Of a stretch of 64,000 bases of DNA, positions 20,784 through 31,437 are shown in pieces. The stretch lies in the NCBI RefSeq assembly GCF_002104995.1, contig NW_024468263.1:124001-188000 (forward strand). The letters are read 5' to 3'. This DNA is from Linderina pennispora. Its lineage: Eukaryota > Kickxellomycota > Kickxellomycetes > Kickxellales > Kickxellaceae. The position numbers and the translations under genes are program-made. The notes beneath the pieces are model-generated. The model ran no database searches and was not told the origin of the DNA. It saw only the letters and a list, made by a program, of their open reading frames with translations. Every line of letters begins with the position of its first letter. Position 1 is the first letter of the stretch.

Positions 20784-21319
20784 GTGTTCGAGACAGTGTA
20801 GTAGCAAGTGGACGAGCCTAAAATGCCGGTACGCCTGATTCGCAGATTGTGAATCCTACAGACACATTGTCTGGATCTCTTGAACCAGATCCGCTTGGCG
20901 TTGCTATGGCAGGAGCCTATAGCTGGTGTTGGCTGCAGCACATGCCCGCTAACTGAATCCAGAGCAGATCCACTTGCCTGTTCAGGATACCGCGGAACAA
21001 TACCAGGCGTATCCTTCGTCTTTAGGACCGCCAAGGTATGCCAAGCGCCGGTCCGGGAGGTCTCCTGGCGGACACGCTCCTATTTTTAGCCGGCCAGAGA
21101 GAAGGATCACCGCTGCCTGGAAAACAAGGCAGCTGCAAAACCTGGCTGTGTGGCAAATCCGTGCAGCCAAGGTCTGCTCAGCTGGATATCCCAACCGTTT
21201 CCAGAAACCGAGTTTCTTGGTAGTTGGTGCCAGAAAGCCCGTCCTGGTCTTTGAGTCGGTTCTTGGCTACCGGCGGTGCACTCAAGCCGTGTTTTGAACA
21301 CGCAGTCTGAATCGCTGGG
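20784..21319. other. Chitosanase upstream region
   Basis: A Ser/Thr/Pro-rich reading frame runs from about 20727 to 20970 through one stop (SATSGTSG, then TPDSQIVNPTDTLSGS) and resembles the tail of a secreted protein, but it has no start. The rest is promoter of the chitosanase. Confidence 0.4.
21080..21089. promoter_or_regulatory. Perfect MEF2/RLM1-type site upstream of chitosanase
   Basis: CTATTTTTAG, the reverse complement of the CTAAAAATAG box at 10478. It lies 231 bp upstream of the chitosanase TATA box. Confidence 0.5.
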
Positions 21320-21333
21320 TATAAAAGGCAGGC
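21320..21333 (+). promoter_or_regulatory. Core promoter TATAAAAGGCAGGC of the chitosanase
   Basis: This is identical to the motif at 18318-18331. It lies 111 bp before the ATG and is followed by a CA-rich leader. Confidence 0.7.
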
Positions 21334-21430
21334 TGCTGGCTGCAACTACCACTACATCATCACAACACCAGCACAACACCAGCAACCGCCTCACACACCC
21401 ATTCTACTTCAGCAACAGCACTAATAAGCC

Positions 21431-22255
21431 ATGAAGTTCACTGCCACCGCTCTCGGCCTCCTTGCCACCATCGCCACGACCAACGCCGCCATGTCAGCCT
21501 GCTCCAAGAAGATCGCTCTGGGTCTGACCAACATCTACGAGAACGGCGACACCGCCTTCCACTACGACTACTGCGAGAACCTCAAGGACGGGCGCGGCTA
21601 CACAGCCGGCATTGCTGGGTTCTGCACCGGCACCTCAGACGCCTGGGTCGTCCTGCAGGAGTACCACAAGATGACCGGCGGCAAGGACGCATTCAGCAAG
21701 TACGACGCGGTCATGAAGAAGCTGGACCAGTCGAACAGCGGCTCGGTCAGCGGGCTGGACGGCTACTGCTCGGTGTGGGGCAAGCTGGGCAAGTCGGACG
21801 CAAAGTTCCGCGCGGCGCAGGACAAGGTGCGCGACGAGATGTACTTTGACCCGTCGCAGAAGCTGGCGGATAAGCTGGGTGCGCAGCTCGACGTGACCCG
21901 TGCTCAGCTGTACGACACGACGATCCAGCACGGCGATGGCTCGGATCCCGATTCGGTCGGCGCACTGATCAAGAAGACCAGCGCGTCGTTCAAGGCCGAT
22001 GCCAAGGGCTCGTCGGGCAGCACGCTCAAGATCAACGGCCACAATGTCGACGAGATCGTCTGGCTGACCAAGTTCCTGCAGGTGCGCATGGATGACCTGA
22101 AGAACCCGCACAACAAGGAGACGCAGGAGGAGTGGGCAGACAGCATCACCCGCGTCAAGTCGTACCAGTACGTGGTTGCCCAGAAGCAGTACAAGTGGGG
22201 CAGCTCGATCAAGGCTCTGGACAACGACGGCAAGACCACCACTGTCAAGTGCTAA
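21431..22255 (+). CDS. Secreted GH46 chitosanase
   Basis: Predicted extracellular endo-chitosanase that cuts beta-1,4-glucosamine chains. The protein has 274 residues. Seen: signal peptide about 1-19, then a full GH46 domain. The acid catalyst Glu37 lies in NIYENGD and the base Asp53 in LKDGRGYTAGIAGFCTGT, matching Glu22 and Asp40 of the Streptomyces N174 enzyme. Further family landmarks are the VYFDP-like MYFDPSQ, the IQHGDGSDPDS segment and a C-terminal YKW. There is no intron and no frame break, and the third positions are strongly GC-rich. GH46 is mainly bacterial (also chlorovirus and some fungi), so transfer is plausible. The substrate could be the chitosan-rich wall of other zygomycete-type fungi, or the fungus's own wall during remodelling (inference). 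Confidence 0.94.
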   Translation: MKFTATALGLLATIATTNAAMSACSKKIALGLTNIYENGDTAFHYDYCENLKDGRGYTAGIAGFCTGTSDAWVVLQEYHKMTGGKDAFSKYDAVMKKLDQSNSGSVSGLDGYCSVWGKLGKSDAKFRAAQDKVRDEMYFDPSQKLADKLGAQLDVTRAQLYDTTIQHGDGSDPDSVGALIKKTSASFKADAKGSSGSTLKINGHNVDEIVWLTKFLQVRMDDLKNPHNKETQEEWADSITRVKSYQYVVAQKQYKWGSSIKALDNDGKTTTVKC

Positions 22256-22313
22256 GGTTTCACTGCTTTATTATTCAATACACATCCAATGCTCACATAC
22301 ATTCATATGTGCT

Positions 22314-24138
22314 TTAATCCAGATCAATAATCTCGCTGTTGGCAGGTTGCTCTCTGACATCATAGAGGGATGGCCGCTTGGCAGCCTCAGGGCTCTCGTC
22401 CTCCATCTTTCGCTTCACTGGCTTCGTCAGCACATCCTCTTCTATAACAACAACGTCGTCGTCGGCCTCCACCACTGCCACGATCTCCTCGTCATCGGAC
22501 TCCTCGGGGGCGGCCTGTTCCAGCGGTGGGAAACCCCTAAAGTCCTCAAACCCCTCGAAGGTGATTGCACAAGATATATATGTGGGCCGTGCAATGCTGA
22601 TCACGACTGGAATCGCATCGTCGTCATCCTCGCTAGTCAATGTCAGCATCGAGCCTGGGCCCAAGCCCAGCTCCTCAAAAGATTTGCTGGCGTTGTCGTC
22701 AAAATCCGGGTCGTACAGGATCCGGCTGCCTTCGACTATTGAGACATCTTCGCCCAGCCGCATATCCTGCGACGTCCCTATCCCGTCCGTCACACGTGCC
22801 AGCAGATCGGCCAGTGTTGTGCGCGCTGGGTCGGCCAAGCGCATAGTCAGGTAATGGCGGCGACACACGGAGCAGCGCGGGTTGGGTGGCGGCAGCCTTT
22901 CCTTCATGTAGTAGCGGTCGTGCGACGACGAGTACGTCAGGTACACAGTGAAGCAGTCCTGCAGCCGGTGATCCACCACATTGACGGCCTGCAGTGCCAT
23001 CATGCCGGCCACAATCGCATTGGTGGTGGCTATGGCCGGGATGATGTTGCCGGCCATTGCCTTCACTGCAAACACCGACGTGGGCGGGATCCCAAAGGCG
23101 TATGCGCGCAGGTTCGCCGCAGCCGCAACAAACTCCAGCGCATCCCGGTCGTCCTTATCGAACATAAGTAGTGTGCGCTCCGAGCGCTGCGTAGCGCGGC
23201 ACGCCAGGCGCTCGGCGCTGCTCCTGAACATCTCCAGAGCCGCGGTTGCGCTGGGCGGGGATTGATCGTCGGGCGAGTCCAAGGCGCCAGCCGCCAGGCC
23301 ATTGTAATTCAGGACTGTGGGCGGGCGGCGGTTCTTCCACATGTCCTCCATGCTCAGCAGGCGCTCGATATCCTGCACAAACACCTTGTTGAACACCTGC
23401 CAGGCAAAGTCCGGGCAGCCCACGGCCTCGCTCAGGCGCTTCAGCGCACGGGCCTCCTCACGCAGCTGTGCCAGCTCCTGCATATCGCCGTCCTCGTCCA
23501 TTTCGATCTCGTCGGTTTGCTCGCCAAACAGCTGTGCAAACAAATAGCTCTTTGCCCACACAATGCAGTGGATCGGCGATGATGGCGTCGACCGGATGGT
23601 ACACACAGGAAAGGTCTTCTGCTCCACGGGCTTTGCCTTGGCAGTCAAAGCACTCGGTCTCGCCGCCCTTGATCACAGTCGAGTGGCCCAGGTACCCGGC
23701 AGTGCCCGATTCAATCAGGGGGACTTTTGCTGCCAAACACTGGATGTTCACATGGCGCCGTGCCTCCAGGTTGTCCAGCGCATTCAGGACCAGATCAAAC
23801 TGGACGGAACCAATCCACGTCGAACTGCGGGTCAGTGATATTTGCCTGCTGCGCGTGTGCATTGATGCCTGGGTTGAAGGCGCTGATGGCCTGTACGGCC
23901 ACCTCGGCCTTGGGCCGCTTGATGTGCTTGCGCTTGGAACAGGAACTGGCGGTTCAGGTTCGACAGATCAATGGTGTCCAGGTCCACCACCTTCAATGTT
24001 TCGGAACCCAGACATGCACAGATTCTTCAGCAATTCGCAGCCAATGCCGCCAGCGCCGACGACCAGGAGTCGCGCCTTGGCGATTCGCTCGGCGGTCTTC
24101 TCGCCGTAGAGCTGAGCTAGCTGGTCGGTCCGCCTCAT
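22314..24138 (-). CDS. UBA2: SUMO-activating enzyme subunit 2 (UBA2), N-terminal half frameshifted
   Basis: The catalytic half of the SUMO E1, which adenylates SUMO and carries it on a cysteine in the nucleus. Seen: the ATP-binding [18 protein letters not shown] near residue 30, [42 protein letters not shown], and the catalytic-Cys motif [16 protein letters not shown] (Cys codon at 23601-23603). The adenylation domain continues, then a ubiquitin-fold domain and a basic tail [10 protein letters not shown] consistent with a nuclear signal. The frame changes four times between about 23990 and 23625, each by one extra base that doubles its neighbour (for example GAAGG for GAGG, CCAAGG for CCAGG). 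From 23648 to the stop it is clean. These are best read as consensus errors. No intron is needed. Confidence 0.93.
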
Positions 24139-24289
24139 AATTTAGGGCTGGAAAAAAGGTGCAAAATGAGAGGGAGCAGAAGAAGAGCTTGGCGCGGATA
24201 TTTAAACCCCCGAGCCGTGACGCTTGAAGAAAATGCAGCATTTTTCCGTTGTGAGTGAAGTATGGTGTAAACAATAAGAATAAAAACAC

Positions 24290-26193
24290 TTAGCCAAGAC
24301 GGGTGCTGCGCGACAGATTCGACTTGATACCAGTGGCTTCTCCGCCATAGGAACCCTCCTGCTTGCGCACCTGGGCGACAGAGCTCTTGAGCTTCTTCTT
24401 TGCCTGCTCGAAGCGCATGCGGCGCTTGACACGCGGGTTGCGCTGCTCCTTTGTGCGCCTGGGCATCATGCCCTTGTTCTTGAGGATTTGGTAGTTGACA
24501 TTGCGCTTCTGGTCCATCTCCACATCCTGCTCCTCGGCGCGATTCGCCTCCACCATCATCTGCACCTTGGCCTGCAGCGCCTGCTCCTTGGCCTGCTTCT
24601 TCGCCTGCTTCTTCGCCTGCTGCTGGCGCTGCACCGCCTGGTAGTAGTCGTCCTCGGGAGCCTCGCCCAGGTCCTCCTCCAGGTCCGATCCAAACTCGTC
24701 GGCCTGGGCACGTGCCGCCGCTGCCGACGCGTCGTCGTAGCGCAGCTTCTCCAGGCGCTTCTTTTCGCGGTACGGCAGGTCCATGTCGCCCGACAAGGTG
24801 CTCTTGTTGCTGCGCTTCGTGTGTGCCTGTGCTACGCGCTTCGCGTGGTGCCGCAGTCGCCGGATCGCCCGCGCCTTGTCCTCGGCATCGCCCTCCTCCA
24901 GGTGCTCCATCTCGCCATAGTCCTCCTCCACTGGCTTCTGCTTCTTCTGCTTCTTCTTCTCGCGCTTCAGCATTGCCTGCAGCTCCGCGTAGCTGTCGGT
25001 AATGGGTGCTGCCTCCAGGAACACCTGCTGCTTCTTTTGCTTCTTCTTCTGGGCGCTCTTCTTGGGCTTGGGCAGGGGCTCCGACATCTCCGAGTCACTG
25101 CTGGGCGATGCGGCTGCTTGCATGGGCTCTTCTGTATCGTCGATAGCGCCGGATGCCAGCTCGTCGGCAAACAGACGCAGCACAGGCGCCAGGCGCGTCT
25201 CCAGGGCCTCCATCATTTCGATGCGGCGACGGAACTCGACCAGGCTGGCAATCACAGGGTGGTCGCGCACCGGCACACCGCCGCGGGCCTCAGACTCCGA
25301 CGCCCGCAGCACCAGATACACAGCAACGTTATTCAGGTAGCTCATCAGTAGCTGGTACTTGGCCATATAAAACGCCAGCGCCGGGTGCTCCCCCACGCCC
25401 AGCTCCTGGGCGCGATCCAGCCTGGGCTTGACACTGCGTACCTCCTGCCAGTAGCTCTGCACGTCACCGCACAGCGCCAGAAGCTCCGGGGCCTCGGCCT
25501 GCAGGATCTTGAGCTTCTCCTTCTCAGACAGCTTCAGCAGCGCCGCACGCTTGGCAGTCGACAGGTCGTACTGTCCAGAGACATCCAGAGAGACGCGGTC
25601 CAGGTCGATCTGCGCGTTGCCATCGTCCATTGACGAGACCAGGCGCGACTCGCCGCCCATGTCCACGCCCAGCTCGGCTCCCAGCTCGTCAATGAAATCG
25701 GCCTCGTCCAGGGCCTCGAGCTGCTTCTTCTGCAGCCGCAGCGCCTCCTCCTCTTCCTCCTTGGCCGCTGCCTCGTCGTCGTCTGTGTCCGTGCCGATGT
25801 CGTCGGCGTCGTAGTAGTTGTACTTTTGCTTGCCCCACGCCCCTTCCTCGTCCTCCAGCTCCTGCTCGGCGTCCTCACCGCCGCTGTAAAAATCTTCCTC
25901 GTCCTCCTCGCCCTCCTCGGACTCTTCAGAAGACGACAGGTTGGCTGTTTTCACTGCCATGACTTCCTCGTCCGACTCGTTGTCGTTGCCGCCATCGTGC
26001 CGTGCCAGCCGCCGGTCGTGGCCCAGAAGCACCTTGTCGCGCGACGCAATAAACTCGTCTTCCGAGTCCTGCTCCATGATCTTCGTACCGATCAACCGCA
26101 TCCAACGCGCGATGCCTTCCGGATATCCATGTCGGTCTCTTCAACAGCATTTGCTGTGCGCCTGCCCGAGCGCTTCTTTGTGTGTCCAGCCAT
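24290..26193 (-). CDS. UTP3: U3 snoRNP component SAS10/UTP3
   Basis: A nucleolar small-subunit processome protein for 18S rRNA maturation. Seen: a basic N-terminus (MAGHTKKRSGRR), the DSEDEFIASRDKVLLG landmark, long acidic stretches, WGKQKYNYYDADD followed by Glu runs, a SAS10/UTP3/C1D-type helical domain in the middle, and the C-terminal Sas10 signature GMMPRRTKEQRNPRVKRRMRFEQAKKK ending RSTRLG. The main frame (26101-24290) is intact. The true start is the ATG at 26193, reached through two +1 shifts near 26130-26060 (KASR / ALDAVDRYED / EQDSEDEF). About 630 residues are expected. The long frames on the opposite strand are antisense to Glu/Gln-rich codons and are not genes. Confidence 0.92.
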
Positions 26194-26352
26194 GAAAAAA
26201 ACGTGGTAAGGGGGAGGTTGAAAATTTATAGTGCTGAAGAAAGGAAGAAATGCAAAAGGAAAAAAATTGAGGGATCGTTAAAATTTTAGCCTCTCCCGCT
26301 TTAAAAAAACCCACCGATTTGATCGGCTGATTCTCAGGCTAATTTCCCCAGC

Positions 26353-27502
26353 TCAGTGCTTTTTCTGCAAAGCGCGCTCGGTGCGGAACACGAACCCGTC
26401 GATGAGCCGCGCCACAGTGAAGATACCGCCGATGATGGCACACACGCCGGTCAGGAATGAGCCCAGCGAAGCGCGCATGCTCCGTGTAGATTACACGCAT
26501 GGGCGAGATCTCAAACATAAAGAACACGCCCGGGTTCACCCGCACATGCATGTCTGGCTGGTCGCCGCGCGCAAACTCCGTGGCTGAGTACTGGTTGGAT
26601 TTCAGCACGGTACCATTGCGGTAGCGCACTTCAGAGCCGACGATCTTTGTGAAATACTGGTACTGCATGGCCTGCGTCTTGGCAGTCTTCACAACGCCAT
26701 CCAAAGGGTTGCTCTGGGCCTGAGAACTCGCGGCCGAAGCTGAGTCCTATGGATGGTGTGCGAAAAGTCAAAGTCAGGTTGGCATATAGTCGTAGCGGCT
26801 GTGCGAGTGCTCGCCGCCGCGCTTGATGGTCTCACCAGCCAGAATGTGGAAGTTCCCCGCCACCTTGTTGATTTCAATGAAGCCGCGCATCCTGCATCCC
26901 TCGCCCTGCTGCTCCTTCATGTGTTTCGTGTAGCCCTCACGCACGCACTGCTCGATCGACTCTGGGTCGGTGAATGCCCACCCGCGCTCAATATACGCCT
27001 GGTGCACCTCACTGCACGTGTTGCAGCAGCCGCTGGCTGGCGGCACGCCCCCGTAGCAGCTCCCGCAGTACGGCTTCCCGTCCGGTCCTGTCTCCGGCGG
27101 CGGCGTGGCCTTGCTGGCATTGAATCGCGCCGAGTCGTCCACGCCCAGCTCTGCTCCGGTCTTGCTCAGCCGTGTCTTGGTTACGTGCTGGAACAGGTTT
27201 ATCTGCTGCTCGCCCGACGAGTCCATTACGTCCAGACCCAAAAGTACGCATGGCGCCCGCGGGAAGCTCATGTCCAGGTTTATCTGCATCTTTTCCATGC
27301 GCTCCTTGTCCACCACTAGCTCTGGCTGCATTTCGACCCTGCGGTATGCGGCGAATTCGTGTCCCACCAGGACAAAAATAATCAAACCTGTCAGTACTGT
27401 CAGGATGCCGCCTGAGCGCGTCTTGATGCTAAAGTCGTCCATTGTCTTGGCATACGCGTCCAGGCTCTGGAACCGCGCTGCCAGCCCGCCCTTGCGACCC
27501 AT
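26353..27502 (-). CDS. ERV46: ERGIC3/ERV46 ER-Golgi cargo receptor, frameshifted
   Basis: A COPII/COPI vesicle protein that cycles between ER and Golgi with ERV41. Seen: the N-terminal FQSLDAYAKTMDDFSIKTRSGGILT followed by the first membrane span, a lumenal domain with the cysteine-rich CGSCYGG and CCNTCSEVHQAYIERGWAF, GCRMRGFIEINKVAGNFHI, HTIH-LSFG, VGSEVRY, and at the end a second span (FLTGVCAIIGGIFTVARLIDGFVF) with a KKH tail that resembles a retrieval signal. The first 240 codons (27502-26774) are in one frame. The rest needs about four +1 shifts (26800-26470). The start is the ATG at 27502, in frame with the conserved N-terminus. Confidence 0.92.
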
Positions 27503-28042
27503 GGTTTTCAAGTTTTAAAAAGGACAAATGCTGCAATTAGCGACAGATGAGAAGACAAAGTGCGCGTGATCAGGTTTCATGCAGCAGGACTGAAATAGCT
27601 GGTCCGTAGTTTGAGCTGTGGGACTGCCGGCTTGCATTTTTGCAAGTGAGCCGCGGGACTGCCTGGGCTTTTTTTCATATTGTGTGCTGACTGACGGCTC
27701 ACAACCCCCTGCCAAGCTCCTTCGTGGCTGCAATTTGAGCCACTGCCACCGCCATACGTCACAAATACACCACCATCGAGCGCTGCTCATAATGCTGAAA
27801 AAAGGCCCTACTGCGCATCAGAAGCCGCATCAACAGAAAATTAATCGGCCGCTTGCTCAATCGATGGCGGCTGGACAGTGCCACCTCCCAGTCACACTTT
27901 CCATATAACTCTTGCGGGATAGCGCATGGGCCCTCTTTTTAACTGTCTCCCGCTCTCCTTTTTTCTACCTAATAAATAAACAAATTTTTTCTCACCTTTC
28001 CCTCCCCCACCCAAACTCCCACCTCCTTTATTACAATTATCG
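27503..28042. other. Intergenic, divergent promoters
   Basis: No gene seen. The last 100 bp before 28043 are strikingly pyrimidine-rich, a likely leader. This region separates divergent genes. Confidence 0.55.
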
Positions 28043-28607
28043 ATGGTTGTGCAGTATATCAGAAAGACGCAGACCAAGAGCGGCCAGCCGGAGCCCGACC
28101 ACTTTGGTGATGTGATGTCGCAGCGCGAGACGTCCTGCATGCTGCCAGCGATCTTCAAGAACCCGGTGCAGCGCATAATGCTAATGGCGAACGGCAATCT
28201 GCAGCGCGTTCTGAGTGCCTACTACAACCTGCCGGTGTCGGTGGAGGTTCTGGTGAACGAGCCGGAGCAGCCAGGAGCAGCGCACGCTGCCGATCCGGTA
28301 CTGCCGCACGATCAACCTGGTGTGCAATGGCATAGTGGTGTGCACGGCGCAGAGCACAGGTGGATCTGCTGACGAAGAAGGCGGCGGATCTGGTGGTGAA
28401 CCAGGGCGTGGGCATCGGGCAGCTGTTCCGCTACATGAATGTCCTGCCGACCTTTTGCATTGATCGAGGCCCACCTGAGCGAGTATGACGGGAGCTTTTC
28501 GCGTCTCTACGATCTGTGCTCCGAGGACGTCGCATGCAAGGATCCGCGAGGACTTCCCCGATGGCGTGCTGTCGCCGGACTTTTGCCTGCAGCCAAGCCA
28601 GGCGTAA
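28043..28607 (+). CDS. Small protein with weak chorismate-lyase-like pattern, frameshifted
   Basis: A composite of about 187 codons. The first 76 are clean (QRETSCMLPAIFKNPVQRIMLMANGNLQRVLSAYYNLPVSVEVL). The rest is followed through about four +1 shifts: RTINLVCNGIVVCTAQSTVDLL, NQGVGIGQLFRYMNVLPTF, LIEAHLSEYDGSFSRLYDLCSEDV, and REDFPDGVLSPDFCLQPSQA before TAA at 28605. The order (pro-X-leu-gln-arg-leu-like start, then a strand with an arginine/thr-ile-asn, then an ile-gly-gln-leu-phe helix) recalls the UbiC/DUF98 chorismate-lyase-like fold, but I am not sure. If so, a role around 4-hydroxybenzoate would be possible. It lies head-to-tail before ATP12. Confidence 0.5.
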
Positions 28608-28874
28608 GCATACATAGCCCTTTTCCATATATTGTAAGTTCCTCCTTGTTCAAAATACCTCTCCTTCTTATCCCATGGTGCCATTCTTTCAGTAAGCCAT
28701 GACAAAATGATAATCGGCTAAATGAGATGCCTTCGATTATTTGTTGCCATAAACCCTTTGCGGATTTCTAAATGCAAACTTTCCGTTATCTTAATTTACC
28801 CCAGTGTTTCTTGAATAATTTGTTTGTTTTCATCCCGATCCCTTATTCTTTCTTTTGCAGCCATCCAGGAAAAT

Positions 28875-29713
28875 ATGCTGGCCCGCACTCCCCGCTTCTC
28901 TGCGCTCGCGCGCATTCCCCCAGTACACTCCCGTCTCTTCAGCTTGTCGCGATCGGTCCAAGGAGACTGCCGCCGAGACGCTAGCCAAAAACAAGGCACC
29001 GCGGATCAAGCGGTTCTGGCGCACCGTCGGCGTGACCTGCACGGCCCGACGGGCTAGCCGTAGAGCTGGACGGGCGGCCAATCAAAACCCCCGACGGCAC
29101 ATCCGTGCGGCTCCCGCCCACCCACGACATCCTGGCGGCCCTAGTGGCAGGCGAATGGGAGTCGCAGCGCGAGTTCCTTGGCGCGCACGCCCTGCCGCTG
29201 ACATCCCTGGTATGCCGGTCAATTGACGGGCTCAGCGACGCTAATGTGCGTGGAGAAGTGGTCTTGAAGCTGCTCAAATACCTGCACACGGACTCGGCGT
29301 GCTTGCACGAGGAGTTCCCGCAGGCCCTGGTTGAGCTGCAGGAAAAGCATTACCGTCCGATCATCGACTGGGCAGCCAAGCACTATGGCATTGGTATTAA
29401 TGTCACGGCGAATCTGTTTACGCTGCGCCAGGAAAAACATGCCGAGGAGGTCCTGCAAAAGGGTCGTCGCTGGGTTTTCGCCGCTGAAGCTGGCTGCATT
29501 CGAGAAGGCGGTGATGACAGGCAAAGTCGTTCCTGATCGCGCTGGCGCTGGTTGAACAGCGGAATCTCGCCCGAGCAGGCTGCCATGGCCGCCCAGGTCG
29601 AGGCCTCAGCGCAGACCCAGCTGTGGGGCGAGCTCGAAAACGCCCACGACATCGACAACGCTGCCATACGCCAGATCCTCGGCGCCTGTGCCTGCGCCGT
29701 CCTCGCAGAATAA
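28875..29713 (+). CDS. ATP12: ATP12, mitochondrial F1-ATPase assembly chaperone, frameshifted
   Basis: The chaperone that binds the F1 alpha subunit in the mitochondrial matrix. Seen: an Arg/Ser-rich presequence (MLARTPRFSALARIPPVHSR), KRFWRTVGV, the GRPIKTPDGTSVRLPPTHDILAALVAGEWESQ segment, MPLT-like LPLTSLVCRSID, LLKYLHTDSACLHEE, a central helical part with YGIGINVTANL, and a C-terminal region ending HDIDNAAIRQILGACACAV. The frame shifts by +1 near 28965, 29060, 29460, 29510 and 29560. The composite length of about 278 residues fits the family. It ends 63 bp from the converging stop of the next gene. Confidence 0.88.
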
Positions 29714-29775
29714 AACAAAATGAACCTGGTCTCTTTTATAGAAAACAAACAAAAACCCTTTCAAAAAAGCACCTC

Positions 29776-30259
29776 TTACTCGCGGATGTTCGTGCGGTGG
29801 CCCACCAGCCGACATGTCCACCTGCGTGCCCACCGGCGTGCCCCAGGTCGCCTGGCGCTTCTGGTAGATCAGCCGTGTCCATTGCCGACACCTCTGTCGC
29901 CTTCTCCTCCCACTGCAGGATGTTGAACTCGGCACGCTTCGCCACCTCCTGCTGGTACTCCTTGAAGGTCTGCTTGTTCGCCACCGGGTCCGGCATGCTG
30001 CTCGCAATCAGCTTCGTAATCGGGTGCACCCGCCCGGACTTCTCCACATAGTCATCGTACTTGGACACCGACGTACAGGCCAGCAATTGCGCCCAGCGTG
30101 TACTTCCACACTGGCGACGTGAAGCCCTCGTCCGCGGTCTGCGAATCCGCCTTGTGCTCCTCATGGTGCGTCTCGGTCGACGCAAACCGGCGGGGAAGCT
30201 GACGCCAGCCGCGCAGCAGTCACCGGCCGCAGAGTCTTTGTAGCTGTAGCACGCAACAT
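29776..30259 (-). CDS. Mitochondrial single-pass membrane protein, unrecognised, frameshifted
   Basis: About 160 residues. Seen: a presequence-like start (MLRATATKTLRPVTAARLASAS), an acidic/His stretch (HEEHKADSQTADEGFTSPVWK), one membrane span (YTLGAIAGLYV), then SKYDDYVEKSGRVHPITKLIASSM, a helical NKQTFKEYQQEVAKRAEFNILQWEEKA, LIYQKRQATWGTPVGTQVDMS and a C-terminal NIRE. About three +1 shifts must be read through (near 30170, 30070 and 29790). The layout resembles small accessory subunits or assembly factors of the inner membrane, but I cannot name one. It converges with ATP12. Confidence 0.6.
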
Positions 30260-31213
30260 TGATAAATAAGATATATGTGGCAATTGGAATTATAAAGCGG
30301 CTGAATTGAAGAAATGGGAAACAAAAAGGAGGGCTGCTCAATTCAAATCTCGAATTTATTGTACCCAGGCTTAGGAGCAGCCTAAAAATCTCAGATTGGT
30401 CGGGTTTATCTCTCGGCCGGCTCGATCACAGCTCGACTCGATGAGAAACAACGGCTCGGCATCTGAAACCTATTGCGAGTCCAGATCGCCAAAGATCTGA
30501 CTGTCCCCTCGCATCGCCAGCAGCACGCGTAATAGCAGCTATTGCCCATTGTGCAAACGACCTGGGGTCACAGCCTATTTTGCTTCCACGCCGACCACAG
30601 CAGACTGCACCATCTGCATGTGTGATGTAGCACTTGCTTCACCTATCCCTCCCTACACTATTTTTTTTTGTTAATCGATAACAGCACCACGCAGCAAAAC
30701 ACGCAGCAAAACAAAGCCCATTACCACGAGGAAAAATGATCAGCACATGCATTAATTTCGTCAAGATGCTTTTCATTTTGCTTTTGCGTTCGCGTGCCTG
30801 GGACCGCGCTTATCGCATGTTGAGACTGCTTGCCTGAGACTGGTCTGCCACGCATTCTCCTTTGAACCCGAACTAGCAACTGCCATCTCATTCGGCTAGA
30901 ATAGCCGCTCCCCTGAGGTTCCTCACACGTTGATGGGCGGACGATCATGTCGTTTTTTGGGGGTGCTAGCATTCAATCCAGTCCACTAGCGTGGAACGCG
31001 TTAAAAAAAGGAGCAATGCTATAATAAGCAGCTTCCCATCAGCCTTTCCCTTCAAGGGAACCACATGCACTAAGGGGGCAGAGGGTAGCTGTTGCACTAA
31101 CACCAGGCCTGTTGCTTCATGTGCACTCTCGCTGGCTGATTTTTTGGCCGGTCAAAAATTTTCTGTATCCCCCAAAAACATGCCTTTTTGCTAATGTCGC
31201 CATACCCGTGTGG
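30260..31213. other. Intergenic, no gene seen
   Basis: Mixed composition with T-runs (30661-30669). No frame shows a domain. Confidence 0.5.
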
Positions 31214-31227
31214 GATAAAAGGCAGGC
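31214..31227 (+). promoter_or_regulatory. Core promoter GATAAAAGGCAGGC of the GT25 gene
   Basis: One mismatch to the 14-mer at 18318 and 21320. It lies 224 bp before the GT25 ATG, followed by a pyrimidine-rich leader. Confidence 0.5.
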
Positions 31228-31437
31228 AGAGTGCACACTGGAAACGCATGTTCCACGCATTTCTGCAAACTCCTCCTTCCCCTTCTTCACTTTTTCTTTT
31301 GCTTTCTGCCTCTTTTCTAGGCTTTTGCACGAGCTACTTGGTTTCGTCATTGGCAATACCCTTCATCACCTCCTTTCCTTGTCCACTATTCCATACCGCA
31401 GTCCTCACAAAAAAGAATCAGTCGTTTTACTTCAGAA

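Noticed and set aside
24488..25351. 287-codon Leu-rich frame on the plus strand
   Set aside because: Antisense shadow of the Gln/Lys/Glu-rich SAS10 gene; looks membrane-like only because of the reversed codons.
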